Shown in pieces: positions 17,243-26,814 of a DNA stretch of 64,000 nucleotides. How positions within the stretch are numbered: the stretch's first letter is position 1; each line of letters starts with the position of its first letter. Source of the DNA: Agromyces kandeliae (GTDB lineage Bacteria; Actinomycetota; Actinomycetes; Actinomycetales; Microbacteriaceae). The translations under genes and the position numbers were made by a program. The notes beneath the pieces are model-generated. The model was not told the DNA's origin, searched no databases, and saw nothing but the letters and a program-made list of their open reading frames with translations. The stretch is taken from contig NZ_WKJD01000004.1 of assembly GCF_009674665.1 (NCBI RefSeq), positions 186,001 through 250,000 on the forward strand. Direction: 5' to 3'.

Positions 17243-18166
17243 TCAGGCGGCCTGCTGCTCGAGGAGCGCGATCGCGGCGGGGAGGTCGTCGGGGGTCTTG
17301 ACCGCGACCGTCGGCACGCCCTTCAGCGCGCGCTTGGCGAGGCCGACGAGCGCGCCGGCCGGCGCGAGCTCGATGATGCCGGTCACGCCCGCGTCGGCGA
17401 ACGACGACATGCAGCGGTCCCAGCGCACCGGCGAGGCGACCTGGCCGACCAGCAGGTCGACGAAGTCCGTTCCGGATACCACGGTCGAGCCGTCGCGGTT
17501 CGTCCAGAGCGTGAGCGCGGGGTCCGCCGGGGAGAACGCGGAGGCGACTGCGGCGAGGCGATCGCGCGCTGGCTGCATGTAGCGCGTGTGGAACGCGCCG
17601 GCGACCTGCAGCGGGATGACCCGGGCGCCGGCCGGCGGCTCCGCCTTGAGCTGTTCGAGCGCCTCGAGGGCGCCCGCGACGACGATCTGGCCGCCGCCGT
17701 TGAAGTTCGCGGGCTCGAGGCCGAGCGACTCGAGCCGGGTGAGCAGTTCGGCCTCGTCTGCGCCGATGACCGCGCTCATGCCGGTCGCAACGGTCGCTGC
17801 GGCATCCGCCATCGCGCGCCCGCGCTCGGCGACGAAGCGCATCGCGTCGGCATCGCCGAGGACCCCGGTCGCGGCGGCCGCGGTGATCTCGCCGACCGAG
17901 TGGCCGGCGACGCCGCCGATGCGGGCGGCTCGGCCGTCGGCCGCGAGCGCGTCGAACGCCAGGATGCCGGCCGCGACGATGAGCGGCTGGGCGATCGCGG
18001 TGTCGCGGATCGTGTCGGCGTCGCTCTCGGTTCCGTGCAGCGCGAGGTCGACGCCGGCGGCCTCGGACAGCGCGGAGAGGCGCTCGGCGAATGCCGGCTC
18101 GGCGAGCCAGGGGGCGAGGAAACCGGGGGTCTGGGAGCCCTGACCAGGGCAGACGACGACGATCAC
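17243..18166 (-). CDS. fabD: malonyl-CoA:ACP transacylase
   Basis: 307 residues from GTG 18166. It transfers malonyl from CoA to ACP, feeding FabH and FabF. CPGQGSQ opens the protein, and the nucleophile Ser90 lies in VAGHSVGEI. A longer reading from 18247 adds 27 non-conserved residues and is rejected; CAGACT 6 bases before the GTG supports a leaderless start. First gene of the fab operon and immediately downstream of the PucR-type regulator, as in Streptomyces fasR-fabD-fabH-acpP-fabF. Confidence 0.95.
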   Translation of the reverse strand: MIVVVCPGQGSQTPGFLAPWLAEPAFAERLSALSEAAGVDLALHGTESDADTIRDTAIAQPLIVAAGILAFDALAADGRAARIGGVAGHSVGEITAAAATGVLGDADAMRFVAERGRAMADAAATVATGMSAVIGADEAELLTRLESLGLEPANFNGGGQIVVAGALEALEQLKAEPPAGARVIPLQVAGAFHTRYMQPARDRLAAVASAFSPADPALTLWTNRDGSTVVSGTDFVDLLVGQVASPVRWDRCMSSFADAGVTGIIELAPAGALVGLAKRALKGVPTVAVKTPDDLPAAIALLEQQAA

Positions 18167-18172
18167 CGTCTC

Positions 18173-18178
18173 AGTCTG
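18173..18178 (-). promoter_or_regulatory. -10 box CAGACT of fabD
   Basis: CAGACT on the minus strand ends 6 bases before GTG 18166, so the fab operon can start with a leaderless message. Confidence 0.45.
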
Positions 18179-18212
18179 CCAATCCCGCGCGGGGGATGTG
18201 TGTGCACTCGGC

Positions 18213-18236
18213 ACAAGGTATTCGACGGACCCTTGT
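18213..18236. promoter_or_regulatory. candidate FasR operator upstream of fabD
   Basis: A perfect inverted repeat, ACAAGG and CCTTGT, separated by 12 bases in the 91-bp gap between the regulator gene and fabD. It lies about 47 bases before the start codon, near the expected -35. The assignment to the neighbouring PucR-type regulator is inference. Confidence 0.35.
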
Positions 18237-18257
18237 CCTGCGCGCACATATCACCCG

Positions 18258-19472
18258 TCAGTTCGACGGACGGCGGCGCGGCGTCGACTCGTGATCGCTC
18301 ATCGACCCGATGATGAGCGCCGACTGCAGGATCAGCGCCTCACGTGCGCCCGTGGCATCCCACCCGATCACGTCGGAGACGCGCTTCAGGCGGTAGCGGA
18401 CCGTGTTCGGATGCACGAACAGCTCACGCGCGGTCGCCTCGAGGGACCGGCCGTTGTCGAGGTAGCTCCAGAGCGTCGTGAGCAGCTCGGTCGAGTGCGC
18501 CTGCAACGGGCGGTAGATGCGATGCACGAGCGTTGCGCGGGCGAGCGGGTCGCCCGCGAGCGCACGCTCGGGGAGCAGGTCGTCGGCGTGCACCGGTCGG
18601 GGCGCGTGCCGCCACGACCGCGCGACCGCGAATCCCGCGAGGGCCGCCTTCGCGCTCTTCGACGCATCGACGAGGTTCGGCACCTCGTGTCCGAGCACCA
18701 GGTGACCGGGTCCGAAGTTCGACTCCAGCTGGGTGGCGATCTCGATGAACGAGAGCGCGGGCGCGGTCCCGACCGACTCCTCGGACTCGCCGCTGCTCGG
18801 CTCGGCCCGGCCGATCACGACGACCAGGCGATTGCCCTGCACGCCGATGAGGACGTCGGCGTGCATGTGCCGTGCGGCGCGGCGCACCTGGTCGACGTCG
18901 AACAGCTTCGGAGCCGTGCCGACGAGCACGGCGACCTCGCCGTGGCCGTGCCAGCCGAGCGCCGCGATGCGGCTCGGCAGCTCGTCGTCGTACTCGCCCG
19001 AGAGGATCGAGTCGACGACGAGCGCCTCGAGGCGCGCGTCCCAGAGGCCGCGCGCCTCGGCAGCACGTGCGTAGACGTCGGCGGCGGCGAACGCGATCTC
19101 GCGGGAGTAGAGCAGGATCGCCTCGCGGAGCGGCTCGCCGCCGTCCTTCACGCGCTCCTCGACGACCTCCACCGTCACCCGGATGAGCTGCAGCGTCTGC
19201 TGCAGGCTCACCGACCGCAGGAGTTCGCGCGGCGCCGCGCCGAAGACGTCGGCGGCGATCCACGGCGTCGACCGTGGATCGTCGAACCAGGCGATGAACG
19301 ACGAGATGCCCGCCTGCGCGACGAGGCCCACCGCCGAGCGCCGGCTCGGCGGCATCTCGCCGTACCAGGGCAGCGTGTCCTCCAGGCGCTTCAGCGTCTG
19401 GGTCGAGAGCTCACCCGAGATGGTGCGCAACCACGCGAGGGTCTCCGCCTTGGTTCTGGGCTTCGTCGCCAC
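18258..19472 (-). CDS. PucR-type regulator of fatty acid synthesis (FasR-like)
   Basis: 404 residues from GTG 19472. The C-terminus carries the PucR helix-turn-helix (LEATARELFVHPNTVRYRLK) at about 350-385, preceded by a CdaR/GGDEF-like middle. The N-terminal 200 residues are helical and typical of the actinobacterial FasR group. In Streptomyces the homologue activates the fabD-fabH-acpP-fabF operon; the identical arrangement here supports the same role. It begins only 14 bases after the aceE stop, so it is probably co-transcribed with aceE. Confidence 0.88.
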   Translation of the reverse strand: MATKPRTKAETLAWLRTISGELSTQTLKRLEDTLPWYGEMPPSRRSAVGLVAQAGISSFIAWFDDPRSTPWIAADVFGAAPRELLRSVSLQQTLQLIRVTVEVVEERVKDGGEPLREAILLYSREIAFAAADVYARAAEARGLWDARLEALVVDSILSGEYDDELPSRIAALGWHGHGEVAVLVGTAPKLFDVDQVRRAARHMHADVLIGVQGNRLVVVIGRAEPSSGESEESVGTAPALSFIEIATQLESNFGPGHLVLGHEVPNLVDASKSAKAALAGFAVARSWRHAPRPVHADDLLPERALAGDPLARATLVHRIYRPLQAHSTELLTTLWSYLDNGRSLEATARELFVHPNTVRYRLKRVSDVIGWDATGAREALILQSALIIGSMSDHESTPRRRPSN

Positions 19473-19486
19473 CGTCTGGACGCCTG

Positions 19487-22213
19487 CTAGCTCTCGCCGC
19501 CGGCGTTGCCGGTCGTGCCCGCGTTCACGTCGTGGAGGCGGTACCGCTCGATCGCCTGCGCCGGCAGCGACCGGTCGACCTCGCCGCGCTCGGCGAGCAG
19601 CTGCAGCGTCCGAACCACGACCGAGGGGCCGTCGATCTTGAAGAATCGACGCGCCGCCGGGCGGGTGTCCGAGAAGCCGAAGCCGTCGGCGCCGAGCGTC
19701 GCGTACTGTCCGGGCACGAAGGGCCGGATCTGCTCCTGCACGGCGTGCATGAAGTCGGAGACGGCGACGAACGGACCGCGGGCGCCCGCGAGCTTCTGCG
19801 TGAGGTACGGCACGTGGCGCTCGGCGTCCGGGTGCAGGAAGTTGTGCTCGTCGGCGGCGAGGCCGTCGCGCGCGAGCTCCGACCAACTGGTCACCGACCA
19901 CACGTCGGCCGAGATGCCCCAGTCCTGCGCGAGCAGGTGCTGCGCCTCGATGATCCACGGCACCGCGACGCCCGAGGCGAGCAGCTGCGCCTTCGGGCCC
20001 TCGCCCGAGCCCTCCGAGATGCGGTGGATGCCGCGGACGATGCCGTCCACGTCGACCGACTCGGGCTCGGCGGGCTGCACGAGCGGCTCGTTGTAGACCG
20101 TCAGGTAGTACATGACGTTCGGGTCGGCGTGGGTGCCGCCGTACATGCGATCCAGGCCCGACCGCATGATGTGGCCGATCTCGTAGCCGTACGCCGGGTC
20201 GTACGACACGACCGCCGGGTTGGTCGCCGCGAGGAGCGGCGAGTGCCCGTCGGCGTGCTGCAGGCCCTCGCCCGTGAGCGTCGTGCGGCCCGCGGTGGCG
20301 CCGATGATGAAGCCGCGCGCCATCTGGTCGCCCGCCGCCCACATCGCGTCGCCCGTGCGCTGGAAGCCGAACATCGAGTAGAAGACGTAGATCGGGATGA
20401 GCGGCTCGCCCTGCGTCGAGTAGGACGTGCCGACGGCGGTGAACGCGGCGAGCGCGCCCGCCTCGTTGATCCCGACGTGCACGATCTGGCCCTGCGGGCT
20501 CTCCTTGTAGGCCAGGAGCAGTTCGCGGTCGACCGACGTGTAGTGCTGGCCCATCGGGTTGTAGATCTTCGCGTTCGGGAAGAACGCGTCCATGCCGAAC
20601 GTGCGGGCCTCGTCGGGGATGATCGGGACGATGCGGTTGCCGAAGTCCTTGGACCGCATGAGGTCCTTCAGGAGCCGGACGAACGCCATGGTCGTCGCGA
20701 CCTCCTGCGTGCCCGACCCCTTCTTCGCGATCGCGTACGCCGAGTCGTCGGGCAGCGAGATGGCGGTGTGGTTCGATCGGCGCTCGGGGAGGTAGCCGCC
20801 GAGCTCGCGGCGTCGCTCGTGAAGGTACTGGATGGCCTCGTCGTCGTTGCCGGGGTGGTAGTACGGCGGCAGGTACGGGTTCTCCTCCAGCTGCGCGTCG
20901 GAGATCGGGATGCGCATGGTGTCGCGGAACGTCTTCAGGTTGTCCAGCGTCATCTTCTTCATCTGGTGGGTCGCGTTGCGCCCCTCGAACGCCGGACCGA
21001 GGCCGTAGCCCTTGATGGTCTTGGCGAGGATGACGGTGGGCTGGCCCTTGTGCTCGGTCGCCGCCTTGAACGCCGCGTAGACCTTCCGGTAGTCGTGGCC
21101 GCCGCGCTTGAGGTTCCAGATCTGCTCGTCGGAGAGGTCCTTGACGAGCTCCAGCGCGCGCGGGTCGCGCCCGAAGAAGTTCTCGCGCACGTACGCCCCG
21201 GACTCCGCCTTGTAGGTCTGGTAGTCGCCGTCGGGCGTGACGTTCATGAGGTTGCGCAGCGCGCCGTCCTGGTCGCGGGCGAGCAGGTCGTCCCACTCGC
21301 GGCCCCAGACGACCTTGATGACGTTCCAGCCGGCGCCGCGGAAGAAGCTCTCGAGCTCCTGGATGATCTTGCCGTTGCCGCGGACGGGGCCGTCGAGGCG
21401 CTGCAGGTTGCAGTTGATGACGAAGGTCAGGTTGTCCAGGCCCTCGTTCGCGGCGACCTGGAGCTGGCCGCGGCTCTCGACCTCGTCCATCTCGCCGTCG
21501 CCGAGGAACGCCCAGACGTGCTGGTCGGAGGCGTCCTTGATGCCGCGGTTGGTGAGGTACTTGTTCGCCTGCGCCTGGTAGATCGCGTTGATCGGGCCGA
21601 GGCCCATCGACACGGTCGGGAACTGCCAGAACTCCGGCATGAGGCGCGGGTGCGGGTAGGAGGACAGGCCCGCCGGAGCATGCGACTTCTCCTGGCGGAA
21701 GCCGTCGAGCTGGTCGGTCGACAGCCGGCCCTCGAGGAACGCGCGGGCGTACGTGCCGGGGGAGGCGTGCCCCTGGACGAAGATCTGGTCGCCGCCGCCG
21801 GGGTGGTCCTGGCCGCGGAAGAAGTGGTTGAACCCGACCTCGTACAGCGCCGCAGACGAGGCGTAGGTGGAGATGTGGCCGCCCACGCCGATGCCGGGGC
21901 GCTGCGCGCGGTGCACGAGCATCGCGGCGTTCCATCGGATCCAGGCGCGGTAGCGGCGCTCGAGCTCCTCGTCGCCGGGGAACGCGGGCTCGTTCTCGGG
22001 CGCGATCGTGTTCAGGTAGTCCGTGGTCGGCACCATGGGGACGCCGAGGTGGAGCTCCTTCGAGCGCTTGAGCAGGCTGAGCATGATCTCGCGCCCGCGC
22101 TGGTGGCCCTTCTCGGCGACGAGGGCGTCAAGGGACTCAGCCCACTCGTTGGTCTCCTCCGGATCGGAGTCCATCGCCTCGACCGAGTACGGGTCCTGGT
22201 CGTTGACAGTCAC
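19487..22213 (-). CDS. aceE: pyruvate dehydrogenase E1 component, homodimeric
   Basis: 908 residues from GTG 22213. It is the thiamine diphosphate enzyme that decarboxylates pyruvate and passes the acetyl group to lipoyl-E2. The ThDP motif opens with [12 protein letters not shown] and closes near [15 protein letters not shown]. The size and layout are those of the AceE type found in actinobacteria. The cognate E2 and Lpd are encoded at 38.8-41.7 kb. It sits upstream of the fatty acid regulator and fab genes, tying acetyl-CoA supply to its main use. A TAGGAT -10-like box lies at 22300-22305 on the minus strand. Confidence 0.97.
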   Translation of the reverse strand: MTVNDQDPYSVEAMDSDPEETNEWAESLDALVAEKGHQRGREIMLSLLKRSKELHLGVPMVPTTDYLNTIAPENEPAFPGDEELERRYRAWIRWNAAMLVHRAQRPGIGVGGHISTYASSAALYEVGFNHFFRGQDHPGGGDQIFVQGHASPGTYARAFLEGRLSTDQLDGFRQEKSHAPAGLSSYPHPRLMPEFWQFPTVSMGLGPINAIYQAQANKYLTNRGIKDASDQHVWAFLGDGEMDEVESRGQLQVAANEGLDNLTFVINCNLQRLDGPVRGNGKIIQELESFFRGAGWNVIKVVWGREWDDLLARDQDGALRNLMNVTPDGDYQTYKAESGAYVRENFFGRDPRALELVKDLSDEQIWNLKRGGHDYRKVYAAFKAATEHKGQPTVILAKTIKGYGLGPAFEGRNATHQMKKMTLDNLKTFRDTMRIPISDAQLEENPYLPPYYHPGNDDEAIQYLHERRRELGGYLPERRSNHTAISLPDDSAYAIAKKGSGTQEVATTMAFVRLLKDLMRSKDFGNRIVPIIPDEARTFGMDAFFPNAKIYNPMGQHYTSVDRELLLAYKESPQGQIVHVGINEAGALAAFTAVGTSYSTQGEPLIPIYVFYSMFGFQRTGDAMWAAGDQMARGFIIGATAGRTTLTGEGLQHADGHSPLLAATNPAVVSYDPAYGYEIGHIMRSGLDRMYGGTHADPNVMYYLTVYNEPLVQPAEPESVDVDGIVRGIHRISEGSGEGPKAQLLASGVAVPWIIEAQHLLAQDWGISADVWSVTSWSELARDGLAADEHNFLHPDAERHVPYLTQKLAGARGPFVAVSDFMHAVQEQIRPFVPGQYATLGADGFGFSDTRPAARRFFKIDGPSVVVRTLQLLAERGEVDRSLPAQAIERYRLHDVNAGTTGNAGGES

Positions 22214-22332
22214 ACTCGACCTCTCTCTTCAGCAGATCGTGCCTCTGAACCGTGCGTTGCGCACGACGAAGACCGGGTCACGGTCGGGGGCACCACGCCA
22301 TCCTAGTGATTCTACGGCGGCCCATGACGGTC

Positions 22333-22338
22333 TAGGCT
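22333..22338 (+). promoter_or_regulatory. -10 box TAGGCT of the peroxiredoxin gene
   Basis: TAGGCT is followed by a leader of about 28 bases with the ribosome site GAGGGAGG before GTG 22373. It lies back to back with the aceE promoter region. Confidence 0.45.
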
Positions 22339-22372
22339 GGCGCGCGTCCAGTCAGAGCCCGAGGGAGGCTCC

Positions 22373-22834
22373 GTGATCCTCGGTTCCGGGGCGCCCGCGC
22401 CCGAGTTCGCACTGCCCGATCAGCACGGCGCATCGCACCGGCTCGCGGCGCTGCGCGGCGACCGGGCCGCCGTACTGGCGTTCGTGCCGTTCGCCTTCTC
22501 GCGCATCTGCACGGCCGAGCTGGCCGAGCTCGATGCCGCGTCCTCGATGTTCGACGCGGCGGGCGCCGACCTGTTCGTGGCGTCCGTCGACTCGAAGCAC
22601 GCGCTGCGCGCGTGGGCCGAGGAGCAGGGCGTGCGGCTGACGCTCCTCTCCGACTTCTGGCCGCACGGTGCGGTCGCGCGCGCCTACGGCGCGTTCGACG
22701 AGGCGGCCGGGTTCGCGCGACGCGCCACCTTCGTGATCGGCGCCGACGGGGTCATCCGCTCGTCGTTCGAGGCGTCGCCGGGCGAGGCGCGCCCGCTCGC
22801 CGCGTATCGGGAGGCGCTCGCGGCGCTCGGGTGA
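22373..22834 (+). CDS. AhpE/BCP-like peroxiredoxin
   Basis: 153 residues from GTG 22373, with a strong GAGGGAGG ribosome site. A thioredoxin-fold thiol peroxidase that reduces hydrogen peroxide or organic peroxides. The peroxidatic Cys46 lies in FVPFAFSRICTAEL, matching the P-x-x-F-x-x-x-C-T/Q pattern of AhpE. No second conserved cysteine is seen, so a one-cysteine mechanism with an external thiol is likely. Divergent from aceE, followed by tRNA-Val. Confidence 0.88.
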   Translation: MILGSGAPAPEFALPDQHGASHRLAALRGDRAAVLAFVPFAFSRICTAELAELDAASSMFDAAGADLFVASVDSKHALRAWAEEQGVRLTLLSDFWPHGAVARAYGAFDEAAGFARRATFVIGADGVIRSSFEASPGEARPLAAYREALAALG

Positions 22835-22868
22835 TCCCGATGCGGGCGGATGCCGCGGCCGCCGACGC

Positions 22869-22874
22869 TACGAT
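22869..22874 (+). promoter_or_regulatory. -10 box TACGAT of tRNA-Val
   Basis: TACGAT lies 23 bases before the mature tRNA 5' end, giving a short precursor leader for RNase P. The -35 is not clear. Confidence 0.4.
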
Positions 22875-22897
22875 CGAAGTGCCGCCGAGCGCGGCGG

Positions 22898-22970
22898 GGG
22901 CCTTTAGCTCAGTTGGTAGAGCGCCACGCTTACACCGTGGATGTCGTCGGTTCGAGCCCGGCAGGGCCCA
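22898..22970 (+). tRNA. tRNA-Val (anticodon TAC)
   Basis: A complete cloverleaf can be folded. The 7-bp acceptor pairs GGGCCTT with AGGGCCC. There is a D arm with AGTTGGTAGA, an anticodon stem CCACG/CGTGG with loop CTTACAC giving anticodon TAC, and a T arm with TTCGAGC. The discriminator is A. The 3' CCA is not encoded (the genome reads CCG), so it must be added by nucleotidyltransferase. Confidence 0.95.
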
Positions 22971-23040
22971 CCGGATCCTGTGCGAACGGAGGCGGGTCGC
23001 GGCCGGCGACCGCGGGCCCGGCTCACCGCGCGGTTCGGCG

Positions 23041-23046
23041 TAGGCT
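23041..23046 (+). promoter_or_regulatory. -10 box TAGGCT of the Nif3-like gene
   Basis: TAGGCT lies exactly 6 bases before GTG 23053, the leaderless arrangement. Confidence 0.55.
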
Positions 23047-23052
23047 GGGCGG

Positions 23053-23874
23053 GTGCCAGTCCGCCTCGCCGACGTCCTCTCGACCGTGGAGCGCCTGTGG
23101 CCCGTCTCCGGCGCCGAACCGTGGGACGCGCCGGGGCTCGTGACCGGCGACCCGGCGAGCGAGGTCTCGCGCGTGCTCCTCGCGGTCGACGCCGTCGCGG
23201 CGACCGTCGACGAGGCCGTCGCCGAGGGCGCCGACCTGATCGTGGCGCACCATCCCCTCTTGCTTCGCGGCATCACCTCGATCGCCGAGGACCGCTACAA
23301 GGGCGCGCTGCTCGCGAAGCTCATCCGCGCCGACTGCGCGCTCGTCGGCGCGCACACGAACGCCGACGTCGTCGAGACCGGCACGTCGGCGGTGCTCGCC
23401 GAACGCCTCGGCCTCGTCGACGCGATCCCGATCGTGCCGAATGCGACGGTTGCCGCGCGAGGCCTCGGCCGCGTCGGGCGCCTCCCCGAGCCGACGACGC
23501 TGGGCCGGCTCGCGCGTCGCCTCGCCGAGATCCTCCCGCCCACGGCGACGGGCGTGCGCGTGGCGGGCGGGTTCGACGATCACGTCGAGACCGTCGCGGT
23601 CTGCGGCGGTGCGGGCGACTCGCTGCTCGCACACGAGGCCGTGCGGTCCGCCGACGTGTACGTCACGGCAGACCTGCGGCACCACCCGGCGTCCGAGGCA
23701 CGTGAGCAGGCGATGCTCGGCGGCGGACCGGCGCTCGTGGACGTGTCGCACTGGGCCAGCGAATGGCTGTGGCTCGAGGCTGCGGCCCTCCAGCTCCGCG
23801 AGGCGCACCCCGACCTCGAGGTCGCGGTGAGCGACCTGCGCACCGACCCGTGGGACTTCCAGGTCGTGCAGTGA
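23053..23874 (+). CDS. Nif3-like dinuclear metal centre protein
   Basis: 273 residues. Member of the NIF3/YbgI (DUF34) family, toroidal hexameric metalloproteins sometimes labelled GTP cyclohydrolase I type 2; the true reaction is unsettled. Metal ligands are visible in LIVAHHPLLLRG near residue 60 and DLRHHPASEAREQ near 215. The length is close to the shorter family members. The next gene, a zinc-ribbon coiled-coil protein, follows by 64 bases, a pairing common in actinobacteria. Confidence 0.88.
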   Translation: MPVRLADVLSTVERLWPVSGAEPWDAPGLVTGDPASEVSRVLLAVDAVAATVDEAVAEGADLIVAHHPLLLRGITSIAEDRYKGALLAKLIRADCALVGAHTNADVVETGTSAVLAERLGLVDAIPIVPNATVAARGLGRVGRLPEPTTLGRLARRLAEILPPTATGVRVAGGFDDHVETVAVCGGAGDSLLAHEAVRSADVYVTADLRHHPASEAREQAMLGGGPALVDVSHWASEWLWLEAAALQLREAHPDLEVAVSDLRTDPWDFQVVQ

Positions 23875-23938
23875 CCCGCCCCGCGCCGAGCACCCGACCT
23901 CGATCCGTCCCGTTCCGAACCCCAACGAGGAGCACCAC

Positions 23939-24676
23939 GTGAAGGCCAGCCCCGCCGACCAGGAGCAGCTGCTCCGCCTCCAGGCCATCGACACCCGACT
24001 GCAGCAGCTCGCGCATCGCCTGCGCTCACTCCCGCAGACGGCCGAGCTCGCGTCCCTCGCGGAGCGAGACACGGCGGTGCGCGGCCGGCGCGCCGAGGCG
24101 ATCGGCGCCCTCGAGGACGCCCGCACCGAGCTCGGCCGCATCGAGTCGGACGTCGAGGTGGTCGAGAAGCGCATCGCCCGCGACGGCGACCGGCTGACGC
24201 ACACCTCGTCCATGAAGGACGTGCAGGCGCTCGAGGCCGAGCTCGCCTCGCTCCGCAAGCGCCTCAGCGACCTCGAGGACGCCGAGCTCGTCGTGATGGA
24301 GAAGGTGGAGGAGGCCGAGTCGCACGTCGCCGGGATCGACCGCGAGCGGGCCGAGCTCGCCGAGTCGACCGCGACGCTCGAGGCCGCACGTGACGAGGCG
24401 GCCGGAGGGCTCGGCACCGAGCGCGAGCAGGCGGAGCGCGACCGGGGGACCCTCGCCGGGACGATCCCCGACGACCTGCTCCGCTTCTACGAGGACCGTC
24501 GGGTCCGGGGCGGCGGCATCGGCGCGGCCCTGCTCCGCCAGCGCACGTGCGGCGGCTGCACGATCACGCTCACCGGGTCCGACCTCGAGGCGGTCCGCCG
24601 CACCCCCGACGACGAGGTCGTGCAGTGCCCGGAGTGCGACCGGATCCTCGTGCGAACGGCGGAATCCGGGCTTTGA
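23939..24676 (+). CDS. zinc-ribbon coiled-coil protein (CdsZ/C4-type family)
   Basis: 245 residues from GTG 23939. Residues 1-180 are a long coiled coil (heptads of Leu/Ala with many Glu/Arg). The C-terminus carries a four-cysteine zinc ribbon: CGGC near 205 and CPEC near 235. Related proteins are annotated as C4-type zinc-ribbon or CdsZ. A nucleic-acid role is suspected from the family but not proven. It directly precedes the RNase P RNA gene. Confidence 0.82.
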   Translation: MKASPADQEQLLRLQAIDTRLQQLAHRLRSLPQTAELASLAERDTAVRGRRAEAIGALEDARTELGRIESDVEVVEKRIARDGDRLTHTSSMKDVQALEAELASLRKRLSDLEDAELVVMEKVEEAESHVAGIDRERAELAESTATLEAARDEAAGGLGTEREQAERDRGTLAGTIPDDLLRFYEDRRVRGGGIGAALLRQRTCGGCTITLTGSDLEAVRRTPDDEVVQCPECDRILVRTAESGL

Positions 24677-24699
24677 CCGGCGCACCGCGCCCGGAGCGG

Positions 24700-24705
24700 T
24701 AGCCT
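24700..24705 (+). promoter_or_regulatory. -10 box TAGCCT of rnpB
   Basis: TAGCCT ends 5 bases before the GGCGAGCGGG strand of helix P1, placing transcription initiation at the mature 5' end. Confidence 0.5.
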
Positions 24706-24710
24706 TGAGG

Positions 24711-25094
<384 letters not shown>

Positions 25095-25099
25095 CCACC

Positions 25100-25114
25100 C
25101 GCCCGTGACGGGCG
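25100..25114. terminator. weak hairpin after rnpB
   Basis: A 6-bp stem (CGCCCG/CGGGCG) with a 3-base loop between rnpB and the ppgK stop codon. Short, so only a tentative terminator. Confidence 0.3.
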
Positions 25115-25120
25115 CGGGAC

Positions 25121-25876
25121 TCAGAACCTCGCCGCGAGGGCGGCGGCGCCGAGGATGCCGGCGTTGTTGCGGTGCACGGCGGGCACGATGGGCGTCTTCA
25201 GGTCGAGCAGCGGCAGGAACTCATCGTGGTGCTTGGACACCCCGCCGCCGACGATGAAGAGGTCGGGCGAGAACAGGAATTCCACGTGCGAGTAGTAGCG
25301 CTGGAGCCGATCGGCCCACTGCGTCCACGACAGGTCCTCGCGCTCCATCGCGGAGTACGCGGCGCGCGACTCGGCGTCGTGCCCGTCGATCTCGAGATGC
25401 CCGAGTTCGCTGTTCGGCACGACGACGCCGTCGAAGATGAGCGCCGAGCCGATCCCCGTGCCCAGCGTCGTCAGGATGACGAGGCCGTCCTCGTCCTTGG
25501 CGGCGCCGAACGTGGCCTCGGCGTAGCCGGCGGCATCCGCATCGTTGATGAAGTGGATCTCGCTCCGCAGTTCCTTCTCGAACATCCGCTCGGCATCCAG
25601 GCCGATCCACTCGTCAGAGACGTTCGCCGCGGACAGCGTGCGGCCGTGCTTGACGATCGCGGGGAAGCACACGCCGAGCGGCAGGGAGGTGTGGCCGCGG
25701 TCGGCGACCTCCGCCAGGAGCTCCGCGGTGGCCTGCAGGATGTCGGCGGGCCGACCGCCGGGCGGCGTCTTCACCTTGATGCGGTCGGTGACCAGTTCGC
25801 CGGTGCCGAGGTCGACCACAGCGCCCTTGATGCCGGTTCCGCCGATGTCGATGCCGATCGCGCGTTCAGTCGCCAT
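25121..25876 (-). CDS. ppgK: polyphosphate glucokinase
   Basis: 251 residues from ATG 25876. ROK-family kinase that phosphorylates glucose using polyphosphate and, in most relatives, ATP. The phosphate-binding N-terminus AIGIDIGGTGIKGAVVDL, the LGTGIGSALIFDG loop and SELGHLEIDGHDAE are diagnostic, the last being the substrate-binding Glu-His region. The length fits actinobacterial PpgK. TATCGT 6 bases before the ATG indicates a leaderless message. Convergent with rnpB. Confidence 0.92.
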   Translation of the reverse strand: MATERAIGIDIGGTGIKGAVVDLGTGELVTDRIKVKTPPGGRPADILQATAELLAEVADRGHTSLPLGVCFPAIVKHGRTLSAANVSDEWIGLDAERMFEKELRSEIHFINDADAAGYAEATFGAAKDEDGLVILTTLGTGIGSALIFDGVVVPNSELGHLEIDGHDAESRAAYSAMEREDLSWTQWADRLQRYYSHVEFLFSPDLFIVGGGVSKHHDEFLPLLDLKTPIVPAVHRNNAGILGAAALAARF

Positions 25877-25882
25877 GGCGCC

Positions 25883-25888
25883 ACGATA
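25883..25888 (-). promoter_or_regulatory. -10 box TATCGT of ppgK
   Basis: TATCGT on the minus strand ends 6 bases before ATG 25876. Leaderless spacing. Confidence 0.5.
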
Positions 25889-25938
25889 CCGCGCACGGGC
25901 GGCGTGCCCGGGCCGACGCGGGCGTCCGGGCAAGGTGA

Positions 25939-26802
25939 TCAGGGCAGGGTCAGGATCTCCGCGCCGCGCTCGGTGACGACGAGCGTGTGCTCGAACTGCG
26001 CGGTCAGCGACCGGTCGCGCGTGACGACGGTCCAGTCGTCCGACCACAGGTCCCACTCGGTCGTCCCGAGGGTCAGCATCGGCTCGATCGTGAAGACCAT
26101 CCCGGTCTCCAGCACCGAGGTCGCGGCCGGGTCGTCGAAGTGCGGGATGACGAGCCCGGTGTGGAACGCCCGTCCCACGCCGTGGCCCGTGTAGTCGCGC
26201 ACCACGCCGTACCCGAACCGCTTGGCGTACGACTCAATGGCCCGGCCGATGACGTTCACCTGCCGGCCCGGGGCGACGGCGCGGATGCCGCGGGCCAGCG
26301 CCTCGCGCGTGCGGTCGACCAGCAGCCGCGACTCCTCGTCGGCCTCGCCGACCGGGAAGGTGGCGTTCGTGTCGCCGTGCATGCCGTCGAGGAAGGCGGT
26401 CACGTCGATGTTGACGAGGTCGCCCTCGTCGAGCACGGTGTCGTCGGGGATGCCGTGGCAGATCACCTCGTTCACCGACGTGCACGAGGACTTCGGGTAC
26501 CCGCGGTAGCCGAGCGTCGACGGGTAGGCGCCGTGCGACACGACGTACTCGTGCGCGATCCGGTCGAGTTCGTCGGTCGTCACGCCGGGGCGGATGGCCG
26601 CCGCGGCGGCCTCGATGGCGCCGGCCGCGATCCGCCCTGCCGCTCGGATCCGCTCGACCTCGTCAGGCGTGTACCGATCGCCGCCCGTGTTCGGCGAGGG
26701 CGCCGCACGGCCCACGTACTCGGGGCGTGCGATCGTCGTCGGCACCGCGCGCGTCGGTGAGAGTCGGCCGGAGATCAGGTGGCCGGCGGGGTCCTTGGGC
26801 AT
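25939..26802 (-). CDS. map: methionine aminopeptidase, type I
   Basis: 287 residues. Removes the initiator methionine. The dinuclear metal ligands are all visible: two Asp in [15 protein letters not shown], His in [12 protein letters not shown], Glu in FTIEPML, and Glu in [10 protein letters not shown]. It is somewhat longer than the E. coli enzyme because of an N-terminal stretch before residue 35. It shares an extremely short divergent promoter with the 61-residue SPOR gene and seems to be translated from a leaderless mRNA. Confidence 0.95.
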   Translation of the reverse strand: MPKDPAGHLISGRLSPTRAVPTTIARPEYVGRAAPSPNTGGDRYTPDEVERIRAAGRIAAGAIEAAAAAIRPGVTTDELDRIAHEYVVSHGAYPSTLGYRGYPKSSCTSVNEVICHGIPDDTVLDEGDLVNIDVTAFLDGMHGDTNATFPVGEADEESRLLVDRTREALARGIRAVAPGRQVNVIGRAIESYAKRFGYGVVRDYTGHGVGRAFHTGLVIPHFDDPAATSVLETGMVFTIEPMLTLGTTEWDLWSDDWTVVTRDRSLTAQFEHTLVVTERGAEILTLP

Positions 26803-26814
26803 AGGATCAGCCTA
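26802..26814. promoter_or_regulatory. overlapping divergent leaderless promoters of map and SPOR gene
   Basis: On the plus strand TAGGAT (26802-26807) lies 6 bases before ATG 26814. On the minus strand TAGGCT (26814-26809) lies 6 bases before ATG 26802. Each -10 touches the other gene's start codon, and both -35 regions fall inside the opposite coding sequence. Confidence 0.6.

Noticed and set aside
18258-21935. A 1225-residue reading that would fuse a long N-terminal stretch to the PucR-type regulator.
   Set aside because: The N-terminal part is an out-of-frame shadow of aceE. A GTG at 19472, just after the aceE stop, gives a regulator of normal length.
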